Shown: one piece after another, positions 1 to 8,586 of the stretch | Position numbering within the stretch: position 1 is the first letter of the stretch | How the letters are laid out: each line of letters begins with the position of its first letter | Source of the DNA: Mesorhizobium onobrychidis | Lineage (GTDB): Bacteria > Pseudomonadota > Alphaproteobacteria > Rhizobiales > Rhizobiaceae | Direction of reading: 5' to 3' | Assembly (NCBI RefSeq): GCF_024707545.1 | Contig: NZ_CP062229.1 | Coordinates: 6,305,501-6,369,500 of the forward strand | DNA length: 64,000 bases | The notes under the pieces: model-generated | What the model saw: only the letters and a program-made list of their open reading frames with translations | Databases searched by the model: none | What the model was told of the DNA's origin: nothing | Translations under genes and position numbers: made by a program

Positions 1-279
1 CAGCAGCAGCAAGGCTCCTTGCAGCATGCGGCGGGCGCCAAGCCGATCGATATAGCGCGCCAGGAACAGGGCGCTTGCGGATGTGCCGAGGCCGAACGCG
101 GCGGACGCGATCATGACGGCCGGCACGCTTGTCGCAAACGAGGCGGCGACCGCCGGTGCTATCGGACCGAGAACCAGCGAGTTGGAACCGATCACGGCGA
201 TGCATCCGGTCAGCAGATAGGCGAGCGCCGGAATAGGCGGCCTTGCCGTCAGTATTGCGACTTGATCACTGTTCGACAT
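1..279 (-). CDS. MFS transporter, N-terminal part (cut by window edge)
   Basis: This is the first 93 codons of a minus-strand major facilitator permease; the rest lies before the window. After a short cytoplasmic N-terminus there are two hydrophobic helices, then the loop FLARYIDRLGARRMLQ. That loop matches the conserved MFS motif between helices 2 and 3 (G/D-R-x-G-R-R-type). The start is the ATG at 279, only about 50 bases from the divergent Lrp/AsnC regulator, which may therefore control it. The substrate cannot be told; an amino-acid or drug efflux role is only a guess from the regulator. Confidence 0.75.
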   Translation of the reverse strand, partial: MSNSDQVAILTARPPIPALAYLLTGCIAVIGSNSLVLGPIAPAVAASFATSVPAVMIASAAFGLGTSASALFLARYIDRLGARRMLQGALLLL

Positions 280-327
280 TCGTCGATAATGTCCGTATTA
301 AATTCTGTATCAACAAGGAATTTCATT

Positions 328-867
328 ATGGATGAAGAAACAGATGGCATTCCGCAGAACAGGCCCGCTGTCCGGGACGTCGACGCAATTGACCGAAAGA
401 TATTAGGCGTTCTGGTCGACGACGCTACGATCAGCTATGCCGAGCTCGGTGATCGCGTCGGCCTGTCGCCGCCGGCAGCCCATGAACGGGTAAAGCGGCT
501 TCGGCGCAGCGGCGCCATTCGCAACACCGCGGCGATCATCGATCCCAAGGCGGTACGCAAGCCGTTGCTCGCTTTCGTGCACATCGACACCAAGGGCTGG
601 GGAAAGACCCCCGAACTGATGGCGATTTCCGAGCACCCCGAAGTCGAGGAGATTCATTCGGTGGCCGGCGACACATGCATGCTGATCAAGGTCCGCACCG
701 AGGACACTCGGGCGCTCGAAGGCCTGCTGTCGCGTCTTTACGAAACACCTGGCGTCACCTCGACGCGAAGCTATGTGGTTCTGTCGACCTATCTCGAGCG
801 GCCGGTGCAGCCCGGGATTACGACCGAATGGCCGACGCCCCGGCACATGGCCAAGCCGCTGTATTAG
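328..867 (+). CDS. Lrp/AsnC family transcriptional regulator
   Basis: A 179-residue DNA-binding regulator of the feast/famine family. Residues about 15-65 form the N-terminal helix-turn-helix (DVDAIDRKILGVLVDD, then LSPPAAHERVKRLRRSGAI). Residues about 75-160 form the RAM ligand-binding and oligomerisation domain. The ATG at 328 is preceded by AAGGA nine bases upstream, so it is preferred to the in-frame ATG at 289; the longer open frame before that is not coding. Such proteins usually sense amino acids and control adjacent transport genes. Here the neighbour is the divergent MFS permease. Confidence 0.85.
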   Translation: MDEETDGIPQNRPAVRDVDAIDRKILGVLVDDATISYAELGDRVGLSPPAAHERVKRLRRSGAIRNTAAIIDPKAVRKPLLAFVHIDTKGWGKTPELMAISEHPEVEEIHSVAGDTCMLIKVRTEDTRALEGLLSRLYETPGVTSTRSYVVLSTYLERPVQPGITTEWPTPRHMAKPLY

Positions 868-884
868 GGCCACCCTGCGTCCAA

Positions 885-1721
885 TCAACCCAGCTCCAAG
901 GTCGTTATCGCAAAGACCCCGGACTGCGCGAGCTGCGGCGCTTTTCCCTTGTACATTCGAGCCGTTTCGAAACCCGGTTGAAGGCCCGCGGACGTCAGCA
1001 GGCCTGCAAATTGCCCGCTAGTCTCGGGAACGTCGAGATGGACATTCCCGGGTCCGGAGAGGTTGGCGAGCGCCGCGAAAAGGCGGCTTGCTGCGTCCAG
1101 GCTGTTGGAAAAGAGCGGACCGATCTTGCAGCCGTCGCGGCATCGGCGCGCGACGCCGTACCCCTCGATCGCGCCATCCCTGACGATCGCAAGCGCCATG
1201 TGCGGCGGGCGCAGCCAGTGTTCCAAGAAGGATCGCCTCGGTGCGGGAAAGAACCGGCTGTCGTAGTCCAGGACATCGGGCATGAGTTCCGGGCCTATGG
1301 CGCAAATGTCGCTATCGGTGGCTTCCGGAACATTCGGCGCTCCGACGAACCGGATCGTTCGGTAGACCGGCGCAAAACCCATGCTGCGGTAGTTGGCCTG
1401 CTGTTCGACGACACCATCGAGGCCGATTGTCCGGCTGCCGAGCCGCGCCATGCCGGCGTCCCAGACCGCCTTGCCATGGCCCTCGCCGCGCCTGTCCGGC
1501 CGACAGATGTAGAGACCGATGAAGCCGAAATCGTTGCCATAGGCGACGGCCGAAATACCGGCCACCATCTCGCCATCGACAAAGGCACCGATGAAGCCGT
1601 CGGGATCCGCCGCCTGGAACGCCACGGCATCGCCGAGGCCGGGATTCCAGCCCTCCGCTGCCGCCCAGTCGACGAGGGTTTCCAGTTCGTCAAGTGCGAG
1701 CGTTCTGATCGTTCGGCGCAT
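885..1721 (-). CDS. GNAT family N-acetyltransferase (two-domain)
   Basis: A 278-residue protein with an N-terminal GNAT domain (about residues 1-130). The acetyl-CoA loop is visible as RPDRRGEGHGKAVWDAG. A second, GNAT-like C-terminal domain (about 150-275) resembles the Acetyltransf_18 type that often follows such domains. The start is the ATG at 1721, five bases after the stop codon of the racemase gene, so it is the last gene of the ABC-transporter operon. It may acetylate the amine or amino acid brought in by the importer; the substrate is unknown. Confidence 0.8.
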   Translation of the reverse strand: MRRTIRTLALDELETLVDWAAAEGWNPGLGDAVAFQAADPDGFIGAFVDGEMVAGISAVAYGNDFGFIGLYICRPDRRGEGHGKAVWDAGMARLGSRTIGLDGVVEQQANYRSMGFAPVYRTIRFVGAPNVPEATDSDICAIGPELMPDVLDYDSRFFPAPRRSFLEHWLRPPHMALAIVRDGAIEGYGVARRCRDGCKIGPLFSNSLDAASRLFAALANLSGPGNVHLDVPETSGQFAGLLTSAGLQPGFETARMYKGKAPQLAQSGVFAITTLELG

Positions 1722-1726
1722 TGCGA

Positions 1727-2485
1727 TCACTCGGCGGCAACGGTACCGGGGGCAAAGGATTTCAATGCGCCACGATAAGGCTTTGCCAGCGGATTTGCAT
1801 AGGCGCCACGCTTGGACGTCGACAGGCCAAGCGCGATCAGTGCCTCGGCCTGCTTGACCGCCGCGCCGACGCCATCGATGACCGGAACGCCGAATTGCCG
1901 CTGCAGCTCGGCGGCGAGATCGGCCATGCCGGCACAGCCGAGCACGACGGCCTCGGCGCGATCCTCGTCGAGTGCGCGCGCGATCTCGCCCCGCAGCTTC
2001 AGGATCGCGTCCGATGCCGGATCTTCGAGGGCAAGCACCGGAATGTCGGCGGCGCGCACGCGTGCCCGTCCTGCCATGCCATAGCGTTGCACCAGCCCTT
2101 CGACCGGCACGCGCGAGCGCTCGGTGGTGGTGACGACGGTGAAGCGCTGGGCGATGAACGAGGCCGTGCTGAGCGCTGCCTCGCAAATGCCGATGACGGG
2201 AATGTTGGCCATGGCGCGCGCGGCATCGAGGCCGGTGTCGTCGAAACAGGCGATGATCGCGGCCTGCGCGCCTGAGCGCTCGCCGGCAGCGATCTCGACC
2301 AGCAGGCCCGGCACCGCAAGCGCCTCGTCGTAGTAGCCTTCGATCGATACCGGACCCATCGACGACGTAACCGCGACGATTTTCGTTCCGGCGCCAGCGA
2401 CGAACCGCGCCGCAGCGCCAATGGTTTCGGTCATGCTGGCGGTTGTGTTCGGATTGACAACGAGGATTTGCACTGCGGCTCTCAA
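1727..2485 (-). CDS. Asp/Glu/hydantoin racemase family protein
   Basis: A 252-residue cytoplasmic protein of the aspartate/glutamate/hydantoin racemase superfamily. The N-terminal ILVVNPNTT motif is typical of hydantoin and allantoin racemases. Two cysteines at the expected catalytic places are seen: C80 (IIACFDDTG) and C184 (VVLGCAGM). It overlaps the upstream permease gene by four bases, showing translational coupling with an ABC importer. It probably inverts the stereochemistry of an imported cyclic ureide or amino-acid derivative. Hydantoin, allantoin or arylmalonate-type substrates cannot be separated by eye. Confidence 0.8.
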   Translation of the reverse strand: MRAAVQILVVNPNTTASMTETIGAAARFVAGAGTKIVAVTSSMGPVSIEGYYDEALAVPGLLVEIAAGERSGAQAAIIACFDDTGLDAARAMANIPVIGICEAALSTASFIAQRFTVVTTTERSRVPVEGLVQRYGMAGRARVRAADIPVLALEDPASDAILKLRGEIARALDEDRAEAVVLGCAGMADLAAELQRQFGVPVIDGVGAAVKQAEALIALGLSTSKRGAYANPLAKPYRGALKSFAPGTVAAE

Positions 2486-3300
2486 ATACGCGCCCGGCGA
2501 CGGCCGACATAGACGATTGCGCCGAGCGTCACCAAAATCACCAGGAAGGAAAACACGGTCGTCACGGTGCCCAGGGCATAGAGCACCGGCGTCGTCACAT
2601 TCGTCGTCATGCCGTAGATTTCGAGCGGCAGCGTGTTGAACGTGCCCGAGGTCATCAGCGTGCGGGCGAACTCGTCATAGGACAGGGTGAAACCGAACAG
2701 GCCGACACCGATCAGGCTGGGCGCGATCATCGGCAGGACGACATGCGCGAAAGTCTGCCAGGAGGTCGCACCCAAGTCCCGCGCGGCTTCCTCATAGGCC
2801 GGCGAGAACCGGTTGAAGACGGCGAACATGATCAGCACGCCGAACGGCAAGGTCCATGTCAGATGTGCACCAAAAGCAGACGTGTACCAAGCTGGGCGGA
2901 AGCCGATCTGCTGGAAGACGACGCCAATGCCGAGCGAGATGATGATCGACGGCACGACCAGGCTGGCGACGGCCAGATAGAACAGTGCGGTGGCACCGCG
3001 AAATTTCTGGCGGAAGGCAAGACCGGCGAGCAGCGACACGCCAACGGTCACGACCATCACCATCATGCCAAGGATGAAGGAGCGTTTGAAACTGCCGCCG
3101 AAATCGCCGACCGCCTGGCGCTCGAATAGATTGGCGAACCAGTGCAGCGAAACGCCGTTCAATGGGAATGTCAGCCCGCCATTCTCGCCCTGGAAGGACA
3201 GGATCAGGATCGCCGAGAGCGGGCCGTAGAGAAACAGCACGAAAAGGGCGAAGAAGGCCGCCAGCACGTAGAATTCGAGGGTGCGCTTGTCCCGGCTCAT
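2482..3300 (-). CDS. ABC transporter permease, spermidine/putrescine type (PotC-like)
   Basis: A 272-residue inner-membrane permease with about six hydrophobic helices. The cytoplasmic EAA loop is clear (YEEAARDLGATSWQTFAHVVLP), the coupling site for the ATPase. It follows the partner permease after a four-base gap and overlaps the racemase by four bases. It is paired with the PotB-like, PotD-like and PotA-like proteins just upstream. Members of this family carry polyamines, but also aminoethylphosphonate, opines and other organic cations. The racemase argues for an amino-acid derivative rather than a plain polyamine. Confidence 0.85.
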   Translation of the reverse strand: MSRDKRTLEFYVLAAFFALFVLFLYGPLSAILILSFQGENGGLTFPLNGVSLHWFANLFERQAVGDFGGSFKRSFILGMMVMVVTVGVSLLAGLAFRQKFRGATALFYLAVASLVVPSIIISLGIGVVFQQIGFRPAWYTSAFGAHLTWTLPFGVLIMFAVFNRFSPAYEEAARDLGATSWQTFAHVVLPMIAPSLIGVGLFGFTLSYDEFARTLMTSGTFNTLPLEIYGMTTNVTTPVLYALGTVTTVFSFLVILVTLGAIVYVGRRRARI

Positions 3301-3304
3301 CGCC

Positions 3305-4222
3305 TCACAGCTCCTTGCGGATGTCGACGATGCGCAGAATGCCGGCGACCATCAAGAGCACCAGAACCAGGAGCACGACCGCGTTGGCGGCCGCTGCCGG
3401 ATATTGCAGCAGCGACATCTGGTTCTTCATCATCAGCGCGACAGAGGCGCTCTGTCCGCCGGACATCACCTGCACCGTCGAAAAGTCGGCCATCACCAGC
3501 GTGACGACGAAGATGGTGCCGATCGCCATGCCGGGCTTGGCGAGCGGGATGATGACGTTCCACAACACCTGCCAGCCGGAAGCGCCGGCATCACGCGCGG
3601 CCTCGATCAGCGACTTGTCGATGCGCATCAGCGTGTTGAAGATCGGCGTCACCATGAACAGCGCGTAGAGATGCACCATGGCCAGCACCACGGCGAATTC
3701 CGAATAGAGCAGCCATTCGATCGGCTTCGGGATCAGTCCGATCTGCACCAGCGTCGAGTTGACCAGGCCGTTGCGGCCAAGCACCGGAATCCACGAGATC
3801 ATCCGGATGATGTTGGAGGTCAGGAACGGCACAGTGCAGACAAGGAACAGCACCATCTGCATGGCGGTGGTCCTGATATGGAAGGCGAGGAAATAGGCGA
3901 CCCAGAAGCCGACGAACAGCGTCAGCGCCCAGACGATGGCGGCGTATTTCAGCGTGTTCAGATAGGTTTTCCAGGTGACCCAGGAGCCGAGCGTGTCGGA
4001 ATAGTTGGTGGTCAGGAAATCCGGGTACATCGCCGCGAAGTCGTAGTCCCAGAAAGAGACCACGGCGATCATCAGGATCGGCAGCAAAAGGAACGCGCCG
4101 AGGATCAGCGCCAGCGGTGTCGCCTGGAGATAGGGGACGATCGCGCCGATCGAGAAACGGCCGCGCCTGGCGGGTTTGGCGGCGGCCATTGCAGGGCGTT
4201 CGAGCGCAACTGTCATGAACAT
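3305..4222 (-). CDS. ABC transporter permease, spermidine/putrescine type (PotB-like)
   Basis: A 305-residue inner-membrane permease. A cytoplasmic N-terminal stretch of about 30 residues is followed by six predicted helices and the EAA loop IEAARDAGASGWQVLWNVIIP at about residues 215-235. It forms a heterodimeric channel with the downstream PotC-like permease. An insertion-type repeat lies between it and the binding-protein gene, so its transcription continues through that repeat. The ATG at 4222 is used; a second in-frame ATG lies two codons later. Confidence 0.85.
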   Translation of the reverse strand: MFMTVALERPAMAAAKPARRGRFSIGAIVPYLQATPLALILGAFLLLPILMIAVVSFWDYDFAAMYPDFLTTNYSDTLGSWVTWKTYLNTLKYAAIVWALTLFVGFWVAYFLAFHIRTTAMQMVLFLVCTVPFLTSNIIRMISWIPVLGRNGLVNSTLVQIGLIPKPIEWLLYSEFAVVLAMVHLYALFMVTPIFNTLMRIDKSLIEAARDAGASGWQVLWNVIIPLAKPGMAIGTIFVVTLVMADFSTVQVMSGGQSASVALMMKNQMSLLQYPAAAANAVVLLVLVLLMVAGILRIVDIRKEL

Positions 4223-4257
4223 CTCGGTGGTGGTCGGCTATGCGGCTGAGGCCGCGT

Positions 4258-4410
4258 TTCCTTCTCCCCCTGTGGGAGAAGGTGGATTGGCGCGCAGCGC
4301 CAAGACGGATGAGGGTGTTGGAAGAAACTCAGCGTTAGCGATCCGTCCAACACCCCTCATCCGACCGAGCTTCGCTCGGCCACCTTCTCCCACAAGGGGA
4401 GAAGGGGAAG
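4258..4410. repeat. RIME-like palindromic intergenic repeat
   Basis: A 153-base mosaic palindrome. The outer arms CCTTCTCCCC and GGGGAGAAGG are inverted; inside them GTGGGAGAAGGTGG faces CCACCTTCTCCCAC. An inner pair, GGATGAGGGTGTTGGA and its imperfect complement TCCAACACCCCTCATCC, flanks the centre. There are further small hairpins GCGCAGCGC and CCGAGCTTCGCTCGG. This layout is typical of the Rhizobium intergenic mosaic elements. It sits between the binding-protein and permease genes of one operon, where it could form RNA hairpins that alter expression of the two parts. Confidence 0.8.
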
Positions 4411-4418
4411 AGGTTGCG

Positions 4419-5708
4419 CTACGCCGCGATGAATTCGTTCCAGCGCCTCACCATGTAGCGGTCCTCGTCCATGACCGAGTTCCAGCAGGCGACCTTGCCC
4501 ATGCGCTCGACGAAGGAGCCGCCGTCACGCACGGCGCCCGCCTTCTCCATGACCTTGCCGTCCGGCGCCATGATGTCACCCTTGGCCGGCTTACCGTCGA
4601 CCCAGTAGCCCCATTCGTCCTCGGACATGAACTGCTTGGCCGTATCCATGGCGGCCGAGTAGTAGCCTTGACGGTTGAGATAGGCGCCGACCCAGCCGGA
4701 CAGATACCAGTTGATATATTCGTAGGCGGCGTCGAGCTCGGCGCCCTTGAGATGCGCCGCCAGGCCAAGGCCGCCGCCCCACGAGCGGTAGCCTTCCTTG
4801 AGCGGCTGGTATTTGCAGGCGATGCCCTTGGAACGGACCGCGGCGACGGCCGGCGACCACATCGACTGGATGACCACTTCGCCTGAAGCCATCAGGTTGA
4901 CGCTCTCGTCGAACGATTTCCAGAACGCCCGGAACTGGCCGTCCTGCTTGGCCTTGATCAGGAAGTCGATCGTCTTGTCGATCTCCTCCTTGGTCATGTT
5001 GCCCTTGTCGGCATATTTGATGTTGCCCATGGCTTCCATGATCATCGCCGCATCCATGATGCCGATCGACGGGATGTTGAGGATGGCGGCCTTGCCCTTG
5101 AAGGCCGGATCCATGATGTCGGCCCAGGTGGTGATGTCGCGGCCGACAAGGTCGGGGCGGATGCCGAGCGTATCGGCATTGTAGATGGTCGGAACCATCG
5201 TCATCCACTGCGTCGGTTCCTTGGCGAAGGTCTTGGCGTCCTGCGCTTCGACGAAGCCGACCGTATGCGGCGCGGTGCCCTGGGCAATGACGCTGTCGGG
5301 CGTCAGCTTGCCGGTGATGAAGAGCGGTACGATCTTGTCGTAATATTTCAGCTTCTTGACATCCATCGGCTGCATCACGCCGGACGGATACACCTTCTTG
5401 GCGATCCAGTATTCGATGTCGGCGATGTCATAGCTGTCCGGCTGGGTCACCGCGCGCTGGGCGGCGGCGTCGGAATCGGTCGCGGTCATCTCCAGCGTGA
5501 TGCCGAGATCGGCCTTGCACTTGTCGGCGATGGCGTTGAGGTTGGACACGCCGGTGCCGAACTGGCGCAGCGTGATCGGGTTCTGCGCCCAGATCGTCGG
5601 GAAGCCCGTGATGGCGCCCGAGCCGGCGGCAAAACCAACGACAGCGGCACCGGTCTTGAGCAGCGAGCGGCGGGAAATTCCTGTCTTCTTGTCTGTGGTG
5701 TTGGTCAT
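4419..5708 (-). CDS. ABC transporter substrate-binding protein (PotD-like), Tat signal
   Basis: A 429-residue periplasmic binding protein. The N-terminus carries a twin-arginine signal (SRRSLLKTGAAVVGFAAGSG), suggesting export in folded form. The mature part has the two-lobed polyamine/iron-type fold, with phrases such as IADIEYWIAKKVYPSGVMQPMD and an end typical of the extracellular solute-binding family. It lies between the ATPase gene and the two permease genes of the same operon. The ligand is unknown; linkage to a racemase and an acetyltransferase suggests an amine or amino-acid derivative. Confidence 0.85.
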   Translation of the reverse strand: MTNTTDKKTGISRRSLLKTGAAVVGFAAGSGAITGFPTIWAQNPITLRQFGTGVSNLNAIADKCKADLGITLEMTATDSDAAAQRAVTQPDSYDIADIEYWIAKKVYPSGVMQPMDVKKLKYYDKIVPLFITGKLTPDSVIAQGTAPHTVGFVEAQDAKTFAKEPTQWMTMVPTIYNADTLGIRPDLVGRDITTWADIMDPAFKGKAAILNIPSIGIMDAAMIMEAMGNIKYADKGNMTKEEIDKTIDFLIKAKQDGQFRAFWKSFDESVNLMASGEVVIQSMWSPAVAAVRSKGIACKYQPLKEGYRSWGGGLGLAAHLKGAELDAAYEYINWYLSGWVGAYLNRQGYYSAAMDTAKQFMSEDEWGYWVDGKPAKGDIMAPDGKVMEKAGAVRDGGSFVERMGKVACWNSVMDEDRYMVRRWNEFIAA

Positions 5709-5742
5709 GGTCAGTTCCCCTGTTTTAACTGGTTATTCTGGT

Positions 5743-6831
5743 TCAGGAATCGAAACGGCCAAGGACGATCGCGTCCTCGGCGTCCCAGGCGATCGGCACG
5801 GCGTCGCCGACGGAGACCGGCTTGGCGAAGAAGCTGGTGTCGTCGACGATCACGGTAAAATCCTCGATACCGGCGCCATTGACCGAGAGCTTCACGGTCG
5901 AGCCGCGGTATTCGATATTGGAGACGATGCCGGCGAAACCCAGCCCCGTGGCCGGCGGGTCGCCGATCCGCACATGGTCGGTGCGAATGGCGATATCGAT
6001 CGGCTCGCCGATCGCCCTGCCCTGCCCGCTGGCCGCAAGCGAGGCGCCACCCGGCACATCGAAAACAACCATGCCGTCGCGGCTGCCGCTGACGCGGCCG
6101 GAGACGACGTTGTGATCGCCCATGAAACGGGCAACGAACGCAGTGGCCGGCCGCTCGAAGACGATGCGCGGATGCGCCGCCTGCTCGATGCGGCCGTCAT
6201 TCATGACCACGATGAGGTCGGCGAGCGCCATGGCCTCCTCCTGGCTATGGGTGACGTGAACGAAAGTGATGCCGAGCGACGTCTGCAGCTTCTTCAATTC
6301 CGCCCGCATGCGGATCTTCAGGAACGGATCGAGCGCCGAGAGCGGCTCGTCGAGCAGCAGCGCCTCGGGGTCGGTGATCAGCGCCCGAGCCAGAGCGACG
6401 CGTTGCTGCTGTCCGCCCGAAAGCTGCGCCGGTCGGCGGCTGGCGTAGCCCTCCATCTGCATCAGCTTCAGCATATCGAGCGCCTTGGCGCGGCGCTCCT
6501 CCTTGCCGACACGCTTCATCTTGAGGCTGAACGCAACATTGTCGACCAGGTCGAGATGCGGAAATAGCGCGTAGGACTGGAACATCATGGCGGTGCCGCG
6601 CCTGGCCGGCGGCAGGTCAGTGACCACTGTGTTGCCGAGACGCACGTCGCCGCTCGATATGCTTTCGTGCCCGGCAATCATGCGCAGCGTCGACGTCTTG
6701 CCGCAGCCGGACGGCCCGAGCAGGCAGCAATAGGTTCCCGCGGGAATTTTCAGGCTGATGTCTTCGACGGCAGTCGTTGCGCCATAGATCTTCGAAACGG
6801 ACACGATGTCGATTTCGGCGGCTTTGGACAT
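5743..6831 (-). CDS. ABC transporter ATP-binding protein (PotA-like)
   Basis: A 362-residue cytoplasmic ATPase and first gene of the operon. Walker A is GPSGCGKTS (39-47), Q-loop MMFQSYALFPH, signature LSGGQQQRVALARAL (137-151) and Walker B LLLDEPLSALD (158-168), with the H-loop at VTHSQEEAMALAD. The C-terminal third is a TOBE regulatory domain. It energises the two downstream permeases. The 262-base divergent region towards the GntR gene holds the likely promoter. Confidence 0.9.
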   Translation of the reverse strand: MSKAAEIDIVSVSKIYGATTAVEDISLKIPAGTYCCLLGPSGCGKTSTLRMIAGHESISSGDVRLGNTVVTDLPPARRGTAMMFQSYALFPHLDLVDNVAFSLKMKRVGKEERRAKALDMLKLMQMEGYASRRPAQLSGGQQQRVALARALITDPEALLLDEPLSALDPFLKIRMRAELKKLQTSLGITFVHVTHSQEEAMALADLIVVMNDGRIEQAAHPRIVFERPATAFVARFMGDHNVVSGRVSGSRDGMVVFDVPGGASLAASGQGRAIGEPIDIAIRTDHVRIGDPPATGLGFAGIVSNIEYRGSTVKLSVNGAGIEDFTVIVDDTSFFAKPVSVGDAVPIAWDAEDAIVLGRFDS

Positions 6832-7093
6832 CCGGCTTCCTTCTCTAAATCAACTTAAGCAAAGCATCATGCATGCCAATTGCCCTCCATCGACCTCAAA
6901 CAATTGATTCCTTGGGAAAATCGGACTCGCATCCGGCTGCCCGCCGAAACGACACGCTTATGCGATGCACAAATTATAGGCGATAGCCGGCGATTCGCGC
7001 AAAAATCGTATGCAATCTTTTCTGACATCGCATTCACTTTGGCCCTCGTGCAAGCGACCCGATTCAGGGTAGAAAGGCGCAGGGACCACCATC
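6832..7093. promoter_or_regulatory. Divergent promoter region between PotA-like operon and GntR gene
   Basis: This 262-base AT-richer spacer must carry both outward promoters. It holds possible GntR/FCD half-sites: CGTATGCAATC near 7007-7017, GCATGCCAATTGCC near 6871-6884 and GATGCACAA near 6964-6972. The GTATGCAAT core recurs in front of another GntR-controlled operon at 14326. No clear sigma54 box was seen. The binding sites are inference from repeated motifs. Confidence 0.4.
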
Positions 7094-7807
7094 ATGAATA
7101 TAGCCGACCAGACTTTCCCTGCTGTCGACAGTGCCAACGAGGATCGCGCCCAGGCAATCCGCGACCAGTTGCGCGACGCGATCGTCGATCGCCGGCTGGC
7201 GCCCGGAACCAAGCTGTCGGAAGGCGAGGTCGGCACTTTGTTCGATGTCAGCCGCACCGTGGCGCGCGCGGCGCTGCAGATGCTCTCCTTCGAAGGCTTG
7301 GTGCGGATCGAGCGCAATCGCGGCGCCTTCGTCGCCAACCCGTCGCCGGAGGAAGCGCGTCAGGTCTTCGCTTCGCGCCGGCTCATCGAGCCCGGCATCG
7401 CGATTGCCGCAGCCGGGCGGATGACGCCGGACCATGTCGCTGCCTTCAAGGCGCAGCTCGATGAAGAGGGCCGCTTCATTGCCGAACGCGGACCAAATGC
7501 AAGACGCTCGGAAATCAAAGCTTCGGGCGATTTTCACCTTCTGCTGGCTTCGGTTGCCGGAAACGCGATCCTCCAGCGCTTCATGGAAGAGCTGGTGGCG
7601 CGGTCATCGCTGGTGATCGCGCTCTATGGCCGCTCGGGCGTGTCGAGCTGCGGCCATAGCGAGCACATGAATATCCTCGAGGCGCTGGAAAATGGCAATT
7701 CCGAACGGGCCAGCGCACTGATGCTGCACCACATCGACCATATCGAGGCCGACCTCGATCTGCGCGTCAGGAGCGGTCCGGCACTCAGGCAGGCACTCGA
7801 ATTCTGA
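7094..7807 (+). CDS. GntR family transcriptional regulator (FCD subfamily)
   Basis: A 237-residue regulator. The N-terminal winged helix-turn-helix spans about residues 15-85 (LAPGTKLSEGEVGTLFDVSR and the wing LVRIERNRGAFVANPS). The C-terminal all-helical FCD ligand-binding domain spans about 95-225, with the histidine- and asparagine-rich pattern of FadR-like sensors (SGDFHLLLASVAGN, LMLHHIDHIEADL). It is divergent from the PotA-like operon and most likely its regulator, released by the imported substrate or a catabolite. Confidence 0.88.
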   Translation: MNIADQTFPAVDSANEDRAQAIRDQLRDAIVDRRLAPGTKLSEGEVGTLFDVSRTVARAALQMLSFEGLVRIERNRGAFVANPSPEEARQVFASRRLIEPGIAIAAAGRMTPDHVAAFKAQLDEEGRFIAERGPNARRSEIKASGDFHLLLASVAGNAILQRFMEELVARSSLVIALYGRSGVSSCGHSEHMNILEALENGNSERASALMLHHIDHIEADLDLRVRSGPALRQALEF

Positions 7808-7963
7808 CGGTCATTCCGACCGGAGGGACGCGAAAACCGCGCCCTTCAAAGCCGCTGGGCCCGGATTTTCAGGATCTGGTACAGCATGTCGCGAATGCGC
7901 CGCAGCCTCATCGACCATTTCTGGCTCATCTGCATTCCAGTTCTGTTTGGCGTTCGCCGCGTC

Positions 7964-8548
7964 TCAAAAAGCTTGGGCCGCCATGGCCATTCCAACCAGC
8001 GAGGTGGCGATCCCAGCGGTGCGGACCGTCATCGGCCAACGAGCGAGCTTGAAGACGGACAACACCCCGATCGCATGCAGCATCGACGTGCCGAGCATGA
8101 AACCAGCGGCGTAGGCGATGCCGCTGGCGCTCTCGGAGATCTCGAGGCCGTGGGCGTTGCCGTGAAAGAGGCCGAACAGGGCTGTCAGTGCTGCTGCGGC
8201 GGCCAGCGGCAGCGGCCGGGCAAGGCCGACCATGGCACCAAAGGTCACGAGCGACAGCGCGATGCCGGTTTCAAGGGAAGGCAGGCCGATGCCGGCCATG
8301 CCGAGCAAGGCTCCGGCGACCATGGCCGAGACAAAGAACAGCGGCACAAGGACGATACTGCGCCCGCTGGCCAGAGCGCCAATCATGCCGACCGCGACCA
8401 TGGCGAGCAGATGATCCATGCCGAACAGCGGATGTTCGAGGCCGGCGAAAAAGCCGTAGACGTGAGCGCCGCCGCTATGGGCGAACGCCAGCGAAGGTAT
8501 GAGCGCGGCGAGAGATGAAAGGGTGCCAAGTCTTGCGAATGTTTTCAT
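7964..8548 (-). CDS. HupE/UreJ family nickel permease
   Basis: A 194-residue membrane protein with a cleavable-looking N-terminal signal segment and six to seven hydrophobic helices. The family motif HPLFGMDHLLAMVAVG follows the first segment, and a second histidine motif, GLFHGNAHGLE, is in the middle. Both are the metal-binding signatures of HupE/UreJ nickel or cobalt transporters. It is the last gene of the guanidine operon, 38 bases after the His-rich protein. Nickel supply to the nickel-dependent hydrolase two genes upstream is the natural reading. Confidence 0.85.
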   Translation of the reverse strand: MKTFARLGTLSSLAALIPSLAFAHSGGAHVYGFFAGLEHPLFGMDHLLAMVAVGMIGALASGRSIVLVPLFFVSAMVAGALLGMAGIGLPSLETGIALSLVTFGAMVGLARPLPLAAAAALTALFGLFHGNAHGLEISESASGIAYAAGFMLGTSMLHAIGVLSVFKLARWPMTVRTAGIATSLVGMAMAAQAF

Positions 8549-8586
8549 GGTTGTACCTGGTTGATAAGAGTGACCGGGTTCTGGTT

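Noticed and set aside
675..1778. Long plus-strand open frame antisense to the acetyltransferase and racemase
   Set aside because: It is an arginine-rich shadow frame with no recognisable motif; the minus-strand genes have clear domain signatures.
6832..7093. Sigma54 promoter in the divergent region of the PotA-like operon
   Set aside because: GG and GC pairs occur, but never with the required ten-base spacing.
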